NCBI RefSeq assembly: GCF_025698545.1
Contig: NC_068569.1
Span: 20,026,001-20,090,000 of the forward strand
DNA length: 64,000 bases
DNA from: Gossypium raimondii
Taxonomy: Eukaryota; Streptophyta; Magnoliopsida; Malvales; Malvaceae
Direction: 5' to 3'
Below are positions 1 through 12,524 of this stretch, piece by piece (within the stretch, counting starts at the first letter, position 1; the number at the start of each line of letters is the position of its first letter). A program made the translations under genes and the position numbers. Below the pieces are notes generated by a model, which saw nothing but the letters and a program-made list of their open reading frames with translations, ran no database searches and had not been told where the DNA came from.

Positions 1-600
1 TATTCCCAAGTAAAATAAAAATAAAATGTTTTTGTTAAGATATTAGTTTTACATAAAATTATTAATCATATGTTATTAAATAAAAGTAATATTTAATAAA
101 TGGATTTACTTTTCTAAAATTTATCAAAGATGTCTCATTAATTAATAACAATATTAATATATTATAGTTTTGCAATTTTAAATTAAAAAATTTAAATATG
201 ATTTAAATTTCAAATATTGTTATGTATGTATAACAGTTAACAACCATCTCTTTAAAATATTTAATATTTTGACAAACAAATAAAATAAGAAAGGGTGGAA
301 AGAATCAAAAGATCTTATTATTTAATTTTAATACTTTATATTGATTTTTTTCTATCATAGATTGACAACGTAACAAATTAAACAAAAATGTTTCTACATC
401 ATTAATAAGTCATTAAGTGTTCTATGTAATAAAAATCAAAATCAAAAATCAAAAATCAAAGATGTTCTTGGGTTAAGTCATATCTTGATTTTGAAAATGT
501 TGATTAAAAGTTAAAATTTCTGATCAATAAATGTTAGATTTGTAGGTACGAATTTTGGAGAGAACATTATTGGAAGATGAAATGAGAGGAAGGTGATTAA

Positions 601-716
601 AGAAATCATAACCTCTCATCAACCCATAAATAGGAAGATAATACACTTCAACGTACTCGAACCCACGTCCTCCTACATTGATGACAATATTCATACCAAT
701 CGAGCTAAAATTCAAT
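601..716 (-). repeat. SINE-like element, family A (copy 1)
   Basis: Read on the minus strand it has the order seen in the better copies near 29.9, 30.1 and 41.5 kb: a 'gctcgattgg' head, a 'gttcgag' B-box-like core, then an 'agcgtattatc'-type segment and a 'gggttgatgag' tail. The similarity was seen by eye. It lies in AT-rich intergenic DNA and has no coding capacity. Confidence 0.5.
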
Positions 717-1132
717 TACAAATATTTTTTTTAAAAAATTTTGGAAAAGACATAAATTACATTTTATGGTAAAAGACAAAGGAAATCAAGATTTTGATGA
801 AGTACCCGTGATAAGTTGAGGATGGACCAACAACTTTTGGATGTGTTTTATTTTACGTCTTTAAATTAAATTGAAATTGGTTACATGTTTCAATCTTTTA
901 CTGTCATACCTCGAAAATATTAGACTAAAATCAGAGGTCACATCCCACAATCTGTTAATTCAAACAAATTCAACCCACCATGCTTTAATTTAACCCTCAA
1001 ACCAACTTTCTTCTATTTACTTTTTTTTTAAGTCATATTTAACCCTTTTTTTTGTTTAAATATACAAATTAATCTGTAATTTTTTCGATATTCTTATTTT
1101 TTAAAAGAGTTTATAAATATAACTACAAGTGC

Positions 1133-1235
1133 TAACAACCTCTCAGCTTAATGATAAGAATATCATACTCTGAGGCGTGAGAGTTAGGACTTAATTTCAA
1201 GTAACTACATCTTTGCCCTCAATTATAAAAAAAAA
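1133..1235 (+). repeat. tRNA-derived SINE-like element with A-rich tail
   Basis: It starts with a tRNA-like A-box region ('cagcttaatgataag'), continues through a weak B-box-like region about 40 bases on, and ends in an A-rich run near 1228-1245. This order is typical of plant SINEs. It is a single diverged copy, and no target-site duplication was established. Confidence 0.4.
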
Positions 1236-1269
1236 GAAAAAGAAACAATTGTAAGTTTAAAATCAAAAT

Positions 1270-1700
1270 ATAACCGAACTTAGATAAAAATAAATTCAGG
1301 TGTAGCCCAACATAAACATGTTCTCGAAGGCCTGCTCAAAATTCGGGAAGGTTTGAATAAAAAATTAAGCTCGAAAAATGGGTTTAGGTAAAAAAAATAT
1401 GCCTGTTTAAAATATGGACTAGGTTGGGCTTGAACATTCAAGGCCTGAGGCCAGTCTGGTTTGTTTTTAATTTTATAATATTTTACATTATGTAATTTAT
1501 AACATATTAAAAAGATAAATATATACTAAATATACAATACTACTTTAATTAAATATTAAAATAATACAAAATATTTTTAAAAATAATATGGACGGGTCTA
1601 AAATGGATTTTGGTTAATCTTTTAAAAATATAGGCGAGCTTAGACAAAATTTTAAGCTTATATTTCGGGTCGACCCAATCCGCGAGTGTACGTAGGATTT
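1270..1700. repeat. Non-autonomous AT-rich element with GC-richer ends
   Basis: Its two ends are GC-rich and carry related words ('aaaattaagctcgaaaaatggg' type at the left, 'aaaattttaagcttatatttcggg' type at the right) around an AT-rich middle. This is the layout of a non-autonomous DNA element. A partial relative is seen near 44.3-44.4 kb. No coding capacity; class not assigned. Confidence 0.4.
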
Positions 1701-2408
1701 AAAATAATTTTGAGTATAATATTTACATCACACACATAATGAAATCCAAGAATCTTGACTTAATTAACAAATCTATGTTTTTTTTGTAATATAAAAATAA
1801 AGAAAGAGTGGTAATTATAAAATAAAAATGGAATTCAAAGGGTTTGAATTGGAAGGGCAGATAATTAGTAAAAAAATAAGAGAAACCTCCCATATGATCT
1901 CATGACCAAACGGCAACAAAGATCTTGGCTGGATTTTCCTTTGGAAATCCAAAGCAAAATAAAAGATAATTAAAATGAGAAAATGACTGAAACAGAAGCA
2001 GAAACAGATATGCACTACCACCTGTTATACAGAATCTATGGAGAGATCGCATTTTGTTTCAATTTCTATTTTTTTATTTTTATTTCTTAAATATTTTTAT
2101 ATTAATTTTAGTCGAGATTTACAAAATATTTAATGTTGAAATTAACAGGTAGAAACAAATCATAATTATATTGCTTCATAGCATTAATAAACAATTTTAG
2201 AAATTAAAATGGTAATGATTTTTATTTATTATCTCTCGCTATATATTTAATTTTTTATACAATATTTAAAATTACTTATAATTTTCTTTAATTCATAAAT
2301 GCAAAAATAAACATCCAAGCTCACGTTTAAAATAAAATTTAAGTGCTGTGGTTTCTGTTAGCGGCAAAATACGTATAGTTGGGGTTCTCAAAAAAACTAG
2401 TTTTCTTT

Positions 2409-2437
2409 TCTCTCTCTCTCTCACACACACACACACT
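2409..2437 (+). repeat. Compound (TC)n(AC)n microsatellite in the gene leader
   Basis: A TC run passes directly into an AC run about 220 bases upstream of the response-regulator start codon. Pyrimidine-rich leaders are common near plant transcription starts. It is probably in or next to the 5' untranslated region, which is an inference from distance. Confidence 0.75.
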
Positions 2438-2654
2438 CTTTATTCATCCATTCATTCAGATTACATCGAAAGCAGCATTTAAATTCTCCCCTTATATATC
2501 CTTCTTCCCCTTCTTCTTCTTTTCTTCCTCGAAGAAAAAAAGAGAAGAGTTTTTTTTTTTCTAAAGTTTGACAAGTTTCAGGATCAGGTGGATCGGCCTA
2601 GGAATAAGTAGCAAACTATATATAGAGCCAATTACAAGCTTTGATTTAACATTG

Positions 2655-5600
2655 ATGGAGTTGATGAAATCAGAGAATATCGTTCAAGACAGGCAACCTC
2701 AACCTCAAGAAGAAGAAGAAATCATGCAGCAAGAGGAAGAAGAAGAACAGCGGTTTCATGTATTGGCAGTTGATGACAGTGTGATTGACAGGAAATTATT
2801 GGAGAAGCTCCTCAAAGCTTCTTCATACCAAGGTATAATCTCAGCCTTTCTGCTAATTAATTAAGCTTAACAAATAATAAGATGGGGGTGTTGTTTTTTT
2901 TAAATGAAAGTTGGATAAAATTGCAGTGACGTGTGTGGAGTCTGGGGAAAAAGCGTTGGAATATCTGGGTTTGCTTCATCACTCATCTCCTGCTTCTTCT
3001 TCTTCTTCCCAACATCATCATCAGGTCTCTATCATAACCCTTTTTTATGCTAAATTAATTATTAAAAAAATACCCACTCAATCTTACACCATTTAGAGAT
3101 GGTGAACTTCAATATATTTAAATACAAAATATTCTCTGCTTTAAAAAGATTTAAAAATGGGGTTTTTCTCGTTTTAATTATATTTTTTTATATTTTTGAA
3201 GTATTTTTATATTAAAAACGGCCAGGGGGATTAAATTTGAAATTAGGTTATTTAACATAAATAACTTGTTATTGTATCAAATTAATATAATATCTTTATT
3301 TTTAATATATATATAGTCAATCATGATTAATTGTTTCTTAGAACTACCCATAACTCCTCCCAACTCTTAAATTGGAGGATCATGTGTTTCAGCGTATTCA
3401 AACTCATGTCTTTCTGTATTGGCAACAATGTCGAGACCAATCGATCTAAGACTCAATCGACAATGTTTATTTTTTTTCAATCTGATAGAAGAGAGGATAA
3501 CCAAAAAAAAAATGTACTTAACCACTATATTGAAAAATGGTTTTTTCCCCTAGCAACCATAGTAGTTTATTTGATAATATAATTAAAATTAAGGTAAATT
3601 ACACTAACAGTTACTCAACTTTGATGCAGTTGACAAAACAATCACTCTGGTTTTAATTCAGTTACTCCAACTTTCGAAAAACAACAAATTAATCATTTTA
3701 ACTATTTTCCATCACAAACGTCACGAAAAAGTGACATGGCATTTAACGGAGTAGTTAGAGTGCTTGCTATCATTTAAACAACTCCAAATTAAGAACCCTA
3801 ATTGGGCAATAGAAGAACAGGAGAAGAAGAAAAAGAGAAGAAATGGAGATGTAGTCCTTTTTCTTTCACGCTGCTCCATTTTATTTAAAAGTTCTTCAAA
3901 ACCCATTCATGTAAATAAGTTTTTTCTCTTCTTTCGTCCGTTCAACCAACCATAGAGATTTGAACAAAAAAACCTATTCAACCAGCCATAGAGATTTGGG
4001 ATTTCTATGGGACAATTTTAAAAGCATTTCTAAAAGAGCTCATCAAATATGAAACAATTATCAATTGATGTCGGAGAAATTGGAAATTAGGGTTTGAGCT
4101 TTGAAATTTTTGAAGGTGAAGACCTTTTTTTTAACCTCAAAATTTTGAAGATGAACCTCTTTTTGAACCTCAACTAATTGTTATGGCTGCCACACTTCTT
4201 CTTCCTACATCTTTGACCTTATTCTTCTTTTAATTAAATATCCATCACTTTCTGCGTTCTTCTTTCTATACTTGAAAATAGTTGTATGTTGTAACTTCAC
4301 TTTTAACCATCAAAGATTTCAGATGGTGGAGGAAGCAATTAACCCTCTCCCTCTCCGATTTTTTCAAGGTCTTGCTTTAGGTTCCAGTTTTTATATATAT
4401 GAAAAAGAAATTAGGTTGTTGGTTTCTTGGGGGAAATGAGAAGAATTGCAAGAAGAGGAGAAAGAATAAAAGAACACGAAGGTGGCAGATAGAACAGAGG
4501 CAACAGTAGTGACTATGGAAATGGCAAGGGTCAACAACCTTAAAAATGCCATAGGTTTTGTTTGGCAAATTTTACTTTTGTTGGTTAGCTGAAGAAGAAG
4601 ACCTTTCAGCTCTTCATGTCCAACGTGGCAAGTAATTGGTCACGTTAGTTGTTCTGTTAAGCCTGTAACAGAAAATGTTAATGAGTGATTGATTTATTAC
4701 TTTTTGATAACGTTAATAACTGATTTCTTATTTTTCGAAAGTTAAATAACTGAATTGAAATCAAAATTACTGTTTAGTCAAATGCGATACTCTTAAAATT
4801 ACTTAATAGTTTTGATATATATTTTTCTGAAATTTATTGTGCTATTGGAGGAAACGCAGGGACATAAAGTCAACTTAATAATGACAGACTTTTCTATGCC
4901 AGGAACGAGCGGCTATGATTTACTCAAACGTATCAAGGTCAACTCAATCCCCCTTAATGATATTATTATTATATAATGATCACTTTCTATATTTATTTTT
5001 CATTTATAAATATTGGAACTTGGGTGCTCTCTCAAGTCTTAGAAAATCAGGTCAAAAATCAAAATCCACGGTTTTTTTTTTAAATTTAGATTATTTTTAA
5101 AGAAGGTGAATACTCGAATACTCGACCAATAGGTTACAATTTGAGTTCACTTTTATTATATTATTATAATTCTAAAAGGTTACATATTAAGAATTTATCA
5201 CATCTAATTTTTTTGAAAATTGATTTTTTATTTAAAAAATATTGATTGAATCTATTGTAATTGGAGTAGTAATATTTGATTCTTATATAGTAGTGGGACG
5301 AATAACTTATCGATTTTCAATTATACCAATCTAATGTTCGAGTTTTTCAGATCAATCATCAAATCCGAAACAAAAACTGAATTAAAGAGTCAAAATTTCT
5401 AAGATTAATATATATTTTTCAAATCCATAATTTCGAGGTGATAATAACTTAGTATTTACCTACAACTGCAGGGATCTTCTTGGAAAGACGTACCGGTGGT
5501 GGTGATGTCATCAGAGAATGTACCTTCAAGAATAAGCATGTAAGTTCATGGATCATGATCATGTTCATCTCTTTTTTTTTTAAGAGAAAAAAAAGAGGTC

Positions 5601-5741
5601 AAAAAATGGAATTAATTAAAGAAAGAAAATGAAAGCAGGTGCCTAGAAGGAGGAGCAGAAGAATTCATGTTAAAGCCTCTTCAATTATCAGACCTACACA
5701 AAATTCAAGCTCACCTTCTCAAATCCCTTCCTCACTCTTAG
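2655..5741 (+). CDS. Type-A cytokinin response regulator, ARR16/17-like (5 exons)
   Basis: A 174-residue single-receiver protein that accepts phosphate from histidine phosphotransfer proteins and damps cytokinin signalling. Exons are 2655-2832, 2927-3024, 4860-4937, 5472-5539 and 5639-5741, all GT-AG and in phase. The start is the first ATG that opens the receiver frame. The receiver runs from about residue 34. It has the acidic pair D40-D41 in VDDS, the phosphoacceptor D102 in MTDFSMPG, the switch serines at MSSEN (131-132) and the conserved lysine K153 in LKPL. Nothing but a short tail follows, so there is no GARP DNA-binding domain; this defines type A and fits the short ARR16/17 branch. 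Odd points: a Glu-rich N-terminus, a Ser/His-rich insert (79-92), [10 protein letters not shown] where relatives usually have a CLEEGAEEF-type sequence, and a transposon in intron 3. The exact subclade is inferred from memory. Confidence 0.92.
3341..3462 (-). repeat. SINE-like element, family A (copy 2), in intron 3
   Basis: On the minus strand it reads 'gatcgattggtctcgacattgt', then a 'gagtttgaatacgctga' core and a 'gggaggagttatgggta' tail. This matches the order in the copies near 30 and 41.5 kb. It lies inside intron 3 of the response-regulator gene, opposite to the gene's direction. Confidence 0.55.
3593..4805. mobile_element. 1.2 kb DNA element with long terminal inverted repeats in intron 3
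   Basis: The left end (gttactcaactttg ... caattcagttactccaactttcgaaaaa) matches the reverse complement of the right end (tttcgaaagttaaataactgaattg ... cagtaatttt) over roughly 100-200 bases with mismatches. The interior has no intact transposase frame. Long inverted repeats and lack of coding suggest a non-autonomous DNA transposon, perhaps Mutator-like; the superfamily is not proved. It makes up two-thirds of intron 3 of the response-regulator gene. Confidence 0.65.
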
Positions 5742-7230
5742 CTCTACTACGTACCATCATTACTTTTAGCAAGAGATACTACCCTAATATTTTATCTTCT
5801 CACGTTAAACCCTAAACAAATGAAACGACCAGCACTACTAGCATGAAAATTAGTGTATAAAGTACTTTGTTACATATATTAGGAGCACTGCTTACTTGGT
5901 TAATGCTATTGTGCTAATCTAAAAATTTCTGGATTTATTTTCATTAATTTGTGTAATTAAATATCTATATTCGAATATTAATATTTTTATATATTATAGC
6001 TATATACTAATAATGTATACGTAATTAGTCGAGTATCTTTGATAACATGAAAACCATACTTTCTTCATATTTGGTAACTGACGTCACTTAATTAAAACTT
6101 ACAAATATAACAATCTGTATATTTACAGAGAGTTTGCATTATTTTATTATGTTATGACCAATGTTGTACATTTATATGAATGCTGATAATGATAATTCAT
6201 GTATTTACGTCAGATTCATATTTTATTTTTCGGATTATACCTAGTTGTTTCAATCATCTTTCTTATGTTGGAAACTTTAAAAAACCTTAAAACATTTCGA
6301 TTAAAATCTCAACTACGATTATCATCCAAGTCCCAAGTCCCAAGTCCGAGGGAATGTCAACATCTGAGACATATTTTGCTTGCTGGCTGAGGTTGGGTTT
6401 GGGTTCCTACGGGTGGGCCTGAAGTTAGATACATTATAATCACCATTTTTCATGTTTGCTAAATTTATAATCTACACGGTAAGACCAATTAAACTGTTCA
6501 GGGGAGGAAAAGGAAGAGGGACTTAGGTTTGTTTTACTTGCTCCAACTTTTTTTCCCCTAAAGTAACTGTATTCACTTGTGCAATAAGCAATACATATAT
6601 CCAACATTATACCCCTGATGAATATATATATATTTATATTGATTTCGGAGTTACATGGACGTTGGCTCTTCAAAATCTTGACTGGAAAGAAAGCGTCTAC
6701 CAGACAAACAGCTATTCCCTAGGCAACTTAAATTAGCTTCCTGACCAACTATTTCCACACTGTAAAAACCCATTAAAGCAAAGCAGCAGCGACTGAACAT
6801 TAGGAAAAGAAAGGGGGGACAAAGGAGAATAAATGCAAAGTATCCTCTCTATATTTAACTTGCTCGGAAGTTTTCTGCCGACGAGGTAACTGTCACAACT
6901 AACGGTATACTGAAAACTACAATGAATTACAACACGAAAAGTCCAAAAAACACGTCTGCATTATTTCATAGATTTTTTTAATATTAAAAGAGATTCATTG
7001 AACTAAAAGGGAAGGAGGTGAGGGAAGAAGTTCCACCATCTTTCAGTCCGATAGCAGTTTCTGGATAAAACTGCAAATGCACATACCAAATATGTGGTAT
7101 AGTTATGTTGTTGAGCTCCTACAAAGAAAAAAACAGATAAAATAATTTCAGCAGATTTGAGTGCTAAAATAAGATTATACTATTAGATTAAAAAGGACAG
7201 CAGTACTTGTAAGAAACCTACCCTGCCTGT
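5742..7230. other. Convergent intergenic region and 3' untranslated sequences
   Basis: This lies between the stop codons of two convergent genes, the response regulator (+) and the disulfide isomerase (-). It should hold both 3' untranslated regions. No other gene is supported. Polyadenylation sites cannot be placed without transcript data. Confidence 0.6.
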
Positions 7231-10200
7231 TCAGAGCTCATCCTTTGCTGACTCTTGTTGGGCAGTTTTATCCCTGTTCTTTTCAATGAAGTTGATGATG
7301 TCTTCCTTGGTCCTATTGCCCTCATAAGGAGTTATGTTTCCACTAGTTGATCTAAAGTAAATGGTTGGGTAGCCTCTAACATCAAAGTTCTCACCCACAA
7401 TATCATTTGCAGTGGCATCCTACAAAGAATAATGGAGAAGCCTATAGGTCAAATAATCTTCCCCAAAAGGTAATAGGTAATTTGAACATTATGTTACTTG
7501 GATTTAGGAGGTGCGTAGGTTGGACATATATCCACCATTGGTTTGTTTATTTTTTTCCAGTATTTTTTTTCTATATAATTGGAAGGTCCCTAAAGGGTTG
7601 TATCCATCTCCAGATATGCATTTGATACGGGTACTAAACATAGGTACTTCAATAAAAATGAGGAGCCAGAGCAACATGAATTTAACATACACGATGTCAA
7701 CAGAACTAACAGGAGCTGCGGGTCCCTGCAACAATTAATATCTCTAAAGTACCATTCTATCTATTGACAAAGAAATATTCCTAATAATCTGTCTAAAATC
7801 AGTGGAAATGCTGCCACCAACTAAAGGGAAAAAAATTCATCATGGTGTTCTCGGAGACTATTCTACCCACAATAACCCACCAAAACCTTTCGTTTTAAAG
7901 CAGTTTCTAGCATTATTGCTAAAAACTTCATCGGACCAAAACATGGAAAATATTCAATATGAAACTTACAAGTTTTGCAATCAAAACATTATCATCTTTT
8001 TCATAATGAACAGCAACTTCATCCAAGATTGGGGCCAATTTCTTGCAATGTCCACACCAAGGGGCATAAAACTCAAGCAGAACTGCAGAAAGAAAATCTT
8101 AATATCATTTTATCATGGATGGTGATTTCAGAAAATCTTGATCTCACTCCAACAGCTGCAAATTGCTTGAAAGCTCTATCAAATTCTTTTGAAATTTGAA
8201 ACATAATTCAAGTCCCTAAGACCCGCAAAATATTGACTAGATGGCTCCCCAAATGAAAAAAAGAATAAGCCATCAACTTCTAATAAATTAAAATTTTAGC
8301 TTCACACAACTATCTCTTATCTTCGCACCAACATGAAGTAACCCATCTACTCATCATGTTCTGAGACCATTTTTATTTTGGAAAAAGAAGGAAAGCAAGA
8401 GATCTTGTACTAAATATTCTTCCAGACAGTCCATTACAAGGATTTGCTGATTCTAGAGGTACCAACAGATTTTCAATAGAAGGGGTACACTGACTATTGG
8501 ACTGTGAAGAAGCTATACACGAATATGAACTCATTCCAAATTCAAGATTCCGCACTGTCAGATAAAAACAATGCCTGCAATTCTAAGCATCCATCATGCC
8601 CTCTACATGATAAAACCTTCTAATGCCAAGTCTAACAAAAAGAAAAAAACACAGGCAAGTAAACCATGACTAAATGGTAACGGGGAAAACACACCATTTT
8701 TGCCTGATTTGAAAACCATGTCTTCAAAGGTGTCAGCAACCACCACTTTTACAGGTTCCTTATTCTCCTCGGGAATAGGTTCAGACTTGAGATATGGTGG
8801 AACTTTTCCTTCCTGCAGAAGAGTACTTTAGGCAAACAGCAAATAGAGGACAAACCGCAAATATCTCTTTAACTCACAGCTACATCTCCTATCAATAACT
8901 CATGACCTTAACCAGTGCAAGTTACAGAAAGTTGCAATTATACCAAAATTTTGATAAGAAAGTATAAGGTTTATCATATTTCGAACCAGTACATTAAATC
9001 TAGTGAAGAAATTACCTTGTAATCCTTCACAAAAGGTGCAATGTCATTAGCTTGCAAATTTGGTTTCAAATACTTCTTCCCGTCATTATTCTGAATGATG
9101 ATTAGAGGTACTTGGCTTTCTTGAACTCCAAAATACTGCTCTCCAACCAAAAAAAGAATTAGACTACTGTAGCAAATGCAATAAGCATACTGCCATATTT
9201 GAGTAGATACTAACCTGGAAGGCAGCTTGACTAGCCTCAAGATCTCCCAAAAGGAAACCAATTCCCTGTCCTTTGTATTGCTCAGCAACTTCACGATATT
9301 TTGAAGTTAAAGAATCAATACCTTCAACACTCAAGTTTGCAAACAACATAGCCTAACAGATTCAGAAGTTCTATTAGTAGATGAACTTAAAGGATGTACC
9401 GAACAAGTTATGACAATCAAACCAAAATGATATAGAAGGAAGACCAAGCTGATAAAGAACTCAATATCACAGTCCAAAGTGCATGACGACAGTAGAAAAC
9501 ATGACAAAAATAAGAATTCCAATATAACGCTTGTTATCAAACAAATGCCAGCCACACTGTCTTCACTGTGTATAAGAACTAGGTGACAAAGGAATGAAAT
9601 TTCGGATGTGTAAATTTACCTTAGCATTGGGACTGTTATAGAACTTGATAACAAATGGGTGATTGCTTGGGTCCTTGTTAAAGAGGGTAACAAGAGGCAT
9701 GCTAGATTCTGCAACAAACTTCTCTAGAGCTTCCACATTAAAGTCCTGAAAGAAAAATGCTTCAGTAAAAGCAAATTGCAAAGAGTACAAAGGAAGCTAA
9801 CAACAGTAATGAATTTGTATATCAATGGTGATAAAGAATATAGTTGATACTCCAAATAGATTTGGCAATTTGTGTCTTCATGTCAAGTTCATGTACTTTA
9901 CGTCAATATTATGTTTGCGGATCATATATTTACATAGATTTTGATCACTTAACAATTTGTGCCGTATAGATTTTGACATGGTCTTGTTTTTGTGTACGGC
10001 CCTGTTTTAGTTATTCTCCCCATGTTATGTAATTGTATTGTCCAAACTTTCTAGGTCTAGCTCAAGATTACCTCGAAGTCAACAAAGAGTTCATCAAAAG
10101 GCTTGAAAAGTCTGACCACAGGGCCGGTCACTGACGATTCGCCACGGGGAAGGTGCTTAGCATCCAAAGTATGACCAAATTCATAATCAGAACGCAATTT

Positions 10201-11722
10201 CTCAGCAAGTGCCATATAACTCTCAAACTCTTCGCCAGAGAATTTTGGGAATACCCCAACCTGGAATTAGAACATATATCTACATATCAGCTAAACTTCG
10301 TCACCAAAAACAAATGGAAACAGAAGAGAAAACAATTCTAAGAGAGCTTACAACTACTATCTTCTTGCCATCAATAAGATTACTGGCATCTTCTGCTGAC
10401 TTTAGTTCAGCAGAAGCAGGACCACTTTGTTTCTTCAAATACTCCACAATACCATCAGCTTCACGTGGACCTTTGTATTCCTGAACATTCTTTCCTCCAT
10501 TTCTCAAAATTCTAAGTGTAGGGTAACCCCTGACTTCATATTCATTTGCTAGATATTTGTTTGCTTCCTCATTGGCGTCAACTTTGGCAAGAATGACTGG
10601 AGGGTCGTGTTTACTCAATATAGATGCTGCTTTTTCATACTACACCGCAAACAAAAAGGTTTATTGTTATTAGCCAACTAAGAAAATTATCAACAAAAAT
10701 TGACTAATTTGGGGAAATTTTTTTTTTTTTACCTCTGGAGCAAGATTCTTACAGTGCCCACACCTAAAGTATTCAAAACAATGCATTTTAAGAATTTAGT
10801 GCCAAGAAGAAAGACAGGACTAACAAGGCATGTTAAGAAAATGAAATATACTAAGTTAAATCTCTCCAGAACGAAGACTCATGTTTGCATTGTTTAGATA
10901 AATTATTTCAAGTATTCAAAAAATCATATTTCAGCAAGCCAAAATGATCTACATGTAGACCATTCTTGCAAGATTTATTTACCATGAAATTTCATGTTAT
11001 CACAACATAATACGACACATTGCACCTTACATTTTAATTAAAAAAAAAGGTCAAACTTCAACTACTTACCAGATCGAAACCAATACTTAATAACAAGAAA
11101 AGACAAGGATTCTTCACAATAACCTCAAATTGCGTAAACATTATATCATTACTTGTGAGAATATCTCTGCTTCCAAAAGCAAATGATTCCTTCGAGAACT
11201 CGATAAGCAATCAATTAACCGATCATTTCAAGATAAGCAATCAATTTTCGTATTAATAGCTAACTTCAATGAAGCACTCCTACAATCGGTCACTAATCTC
11301 AAATCTTAACTACTCGAATTGAAAACTTCTCAAGAAAAATAAGATCGGGTAATAAACTGTAAAATGCACTAAAAAAATCTTTCAAAAAGCAACTATCACG
11401 AATTTAGACTCCTTATTTTCTAAATCAACAACTAAACTCATAGCATGCAGTTGAAGCCTCTATTATTTTCACGAAACTAAGATCCAAAAATATAAGAAGA
11501 AGAAAAATTAGGCGAAAAATGAAAAAAAAAATTATGAAAGGCTTACCAAGGAGCGTAAAACTCGACGACGACAAATTTGTGCTTACTAACAGTGTCGGTG
11601 AAGTTGGAATGATCCAAAGTCAAAACAAAGTCCTTCGTTTCACTGCTCTGTTCAGCTGAGATCGCCGTTACAGAGCATAAGATTGCGGACAAAGCAAACC
11701 AAAGTGAAACACTTCTCGCCAT
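7231..11722 (-). CDS. Protein disulfide isomerase, PDIL1-type, ER lumen (10 exons)
   Basis: A 495-residue enzyme that forms, breaks and rearranges disulfides in proteins folding in the ER. Exons in transcript order: 11547-11722, 10733-10763, 10352-10639, 10072-10260, 9620-9745, 9215-9352, 9016-9135, 8695-8812, 7970-8082 and 7231-7419. All junctions are GT-AG and keep frame. A hydrophobic signal peptide covers about residues 1-23. Thioredoxin domain a has CGHC at 60-63 (split by intron 1). Two redox-inactive b domains follow. Domain a' has CGHC at 405-408, and the chain ends in the KDEL retrieval signal. The length matches the family's usual 500 or so. All catalytic residues are present, so it should be active. 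The only neighbour close by is the convergent response regulator, with no functional link implied. Confidence 0.97.
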
Positions 11723-11780
11723 TATCGAAGCTCTCTATCTCTCCTCACTTTTTCGCTATCTTTCTTTTTTTTCAGTGACT

Positions 11781-11790
11781 AGATTTATAG
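11781..11790 (-). promoter_or_regulatory. Likely TATA box of the disulfide isomerase gene
   Basis: The minus strand reads CTATAAATCT about 60 bases before the start codon, implying a short leader of some 30 bases rich in purines. A TGACGT-containing word (plus-strand gtacgtcac, 11860-11868) lies about 80 bases further upstream. It is a possible bZIP site and would fit ER-stress control of this family, but that is inference. Confidence 0.5.
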
Positions 11791-12524
11791 GGTTTTAACG
11801 GAATGACATCAAAGACTTTAGAAACCGAAGGAAGACAAAAACATGGTATTGATAGTTTGGTACGTCACGCTCTGGAGAACGCGGTGATGAGAATGAGGCT
11901 TAAAAACCCAATTTTCTTTTTTGATGTAATTGGGTTGATTGTATTCTCGGGTTGATTGTATTCTCGAGGTTAATTTATTAGTAACTCTTTTGCACGGTAA
12001 AATATAGGTAGAGACGAATAGAACTTTAAAGAAATTGGAACTGATACACACCTTGAAACATTCATTAATCTCGCATAAATTTATTTTTATCTCTACACAC
12101 CAACAATTTTAAAGTTCTATGTTCGTAATTTATGAGAAATTAAACACGACGTGTTTATTTACCACACATTCACATGACACGACAAGAATGATACTATGAG
12201 GATGGCTATCGAGAAATGTGGTTGCATCGAGGTTAGTGAACTTATCAAATTTTTTATTTAGAAAAAATATTTATCGCAATGAAATGAATGTCATGTTGCA
12301 TAAATTTGATCTCATTAGTTAAGTAAATTAATATGTTTATCATATGCATAATATTTTTAACATGCATAATTATGAATGATATTAACAAATTATATAATAT
12401 ATGATTGAAAAAAAGAAGGAAATAAAATGGATAGGATGAAAAATACACAATCGAGAAAGGATATATTAATGGATCAGAACAATACATTTGTTTTGAATGG
12501 TGATGACATTATTCAAACATAATT
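11791..12524. other. Promoter-side intergenic region
   Basis: It holds the upstream region of the disulfide isomerase gene and then plain AT-rich sequence up to the LTR element. No gene is seen. Confidence 0.5.

Larger units (their letters stand above)
1..2390. other. AT-rich intergenic DNA with repeat fragments
   Basis: No coding region with recognisable protein similarity is visible on either strand. The stretch holds two tRNA-derived SINE-like pieces (about 601-716 and 1133-1235) and an AT-rich element at about 1270-1700, each listed separately. The rest is simple AT-rich DNA. It ends at the leader of the response-regulator gene. Confidence 0.6.

Noticed and set aside
7504-7734. Possible extra exon of the disulfide isomerase gene ([12 protein letters not shown])
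   Set aside because: There is an acceptor-like site, but the flanking exons join in phase into the conserved LIAKLDATAND sequence without it.
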